The translations under genes and the position numbers were made by a program. A stretch of DNA of 64,000 nt from Pirellulaceae bacterium (GTDB taxonomy: Bacteria > Planctomycetota > Planctomycetia > Pirellulales > Pirellulaceae), in the NCBI GenBank assembly GCA_019636385.1, contig JAHBXT010000001.1, positions 930,001 to 994,000 on the forward strand, given 5' to 3'. Numbering within the stretch: the first letter of the stretch is position 1; each line of letters begins with the position of its first letter. The notes under the pieces are model-generated. The model saw only the letters and a program-made list of their open reading frames with translations, did no database searches and was not told where the DNA came from. This document shows, one piece after another, positions 63,786-64,000 of the stretch.

Positions 63786-64000
63786 ATGAATAAGATGCGA
63801 AAGACCGTGGCTATGTTACCGCACGAAGACAAAGTGCTTCGTGACTTGTACACTCAAGCGAATATCCCTTCGGATCAATATCCGCAGCGAAACGAAGAGT
63901 TGGAAAGCTTAGTAGCAGACTGGAATTCCATTTGTTGCCGCGAAGAGGCACCTGCTGACCTGTTGCACTATATGGTTACAAAGCGCAAAAATGGACAATG
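63786..64000 (+). CDS. Unknown protein, start only (cut by window edge)
   Basis: The frame from ATG 63786 runs off the window after 71 codons. The start is MNKMRKTVAMLPHEDKVLRD, and the rest is helical-looking and Glu-rich without a known motif. Codon use matches the XRE-ImmA gene before it, and both are AT-richer than the chromosome. In XRE-ImmA pairs the downstream gene is often a toxin or a phage-type component; no such assignment can be made from this fragment. Confidence 0.6.
   Translation, partial: MNKMRKTVAMLPHEDKVLRDLYTQANIPSDQYPQRNEELESLVADWNSICCREEAPADLLHYMVTKRKNGQ

Noticed and set aside
1..64000. CRISPR array or rRNA operon
   Set aside because: No regularly spaced repeat series and no rRNA signatures were seen anywhere in the window.

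Overview
The window looks like chromosome of a planctomycete of the Pirellulaceae type (Rhodopirellula/Blastopirellula-like). The reasons are a PVC-type dehydrogenase/cytochrome c giant protein, a sulfatase, a ceramidase-like exported protein, a DMFA2_C exported enzyme, SUMF1-fold and HEAT/TPR exported proteins, many Tat- or lipoprotein-type leaders, and genes scattered on both strands in short operons with few Shine-Dalgarno sites. No rRNA, CRISPR array or intact IS element is visible.

Layout. 1-7.6 kb: a truncated Ser/Thr kinase (minus), then an exported DMFA2_C protein, a three-gene transport module (exported protein, ABC ATPase, FtsX-like permease) and a membrane M28 peptidase. 8.4-11.6 kb: tRNA-Leu(CAG) followed by an accessory islet with an AlbA_2 (Schlafen-type) protein, an attC-like recombination site, a frameshifted PIN toxin and a DUF2200 gene. 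11.6-25.6 kb: housekeeping metabolism, with an NhaC antiporter, a LysR regulator upstream of gltB-gltD, dihydrolipoyl dehydrogenase with an ultra-acidic partner, and leuC-leuD. 25.7-36.4 kb: an S26 peptidase with an inserted zinc ribbon, a TIM-barrel epimerase, a lone acyl carrier protein, GNAT, UbiA, an operon of two lipoproteins plus a SUMF1-fold protein, DUF1611 and a ceramidase-like protein. 36.4-41.3 kb: DJ-1/PfpI, then tadA-tadB-tadC and a TPR protein. 41.4-45.3 kb: pyrC, cysK, bioF. 45.3-60.5 kb: a 1583-residue multidomain cytochrome protein, an acyl-CoA dehydrogenase and enoyl-CoA hydratase pair, an RNA methyltransferase, a transglutaminase-like exported protein, a sulfatase, a broken Phd antitoxin, a Nudix CoA hydrolase and a HEAT/TPR protein. 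From 60.9 kb to the end: tRNA-Arg(TCG) carrying an integrated element (frameshifted tyrosine integrase, XRE-ImmA/IrrE regulator with a palindromic operator candidate, unknown AT-richer gene) that continues past the window.

Functional links. LysR with gltBD suggests nitrogen-assimilation control. The acyl-CoA dehydrogenase and hydratase fit beta-oxidation. TadABC lacks pilin and secretin genes here, so the rest must lie elsewhere. A family of short palindromic repeats (GTAGCTACGTTCGCCAGAACGTGG-like, variable) sits in at least four intergenic spaces.

The most unusual items are the zinc-ribbon S26 peptidase, the AlbA_2 islet with its attC-like site, the multidomain cytochrome protein, the membrane M28 peptidase with helices between its metal ligands, and the tRNA-Arg element. 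All functions are read from motifs by eye; no database search was run.
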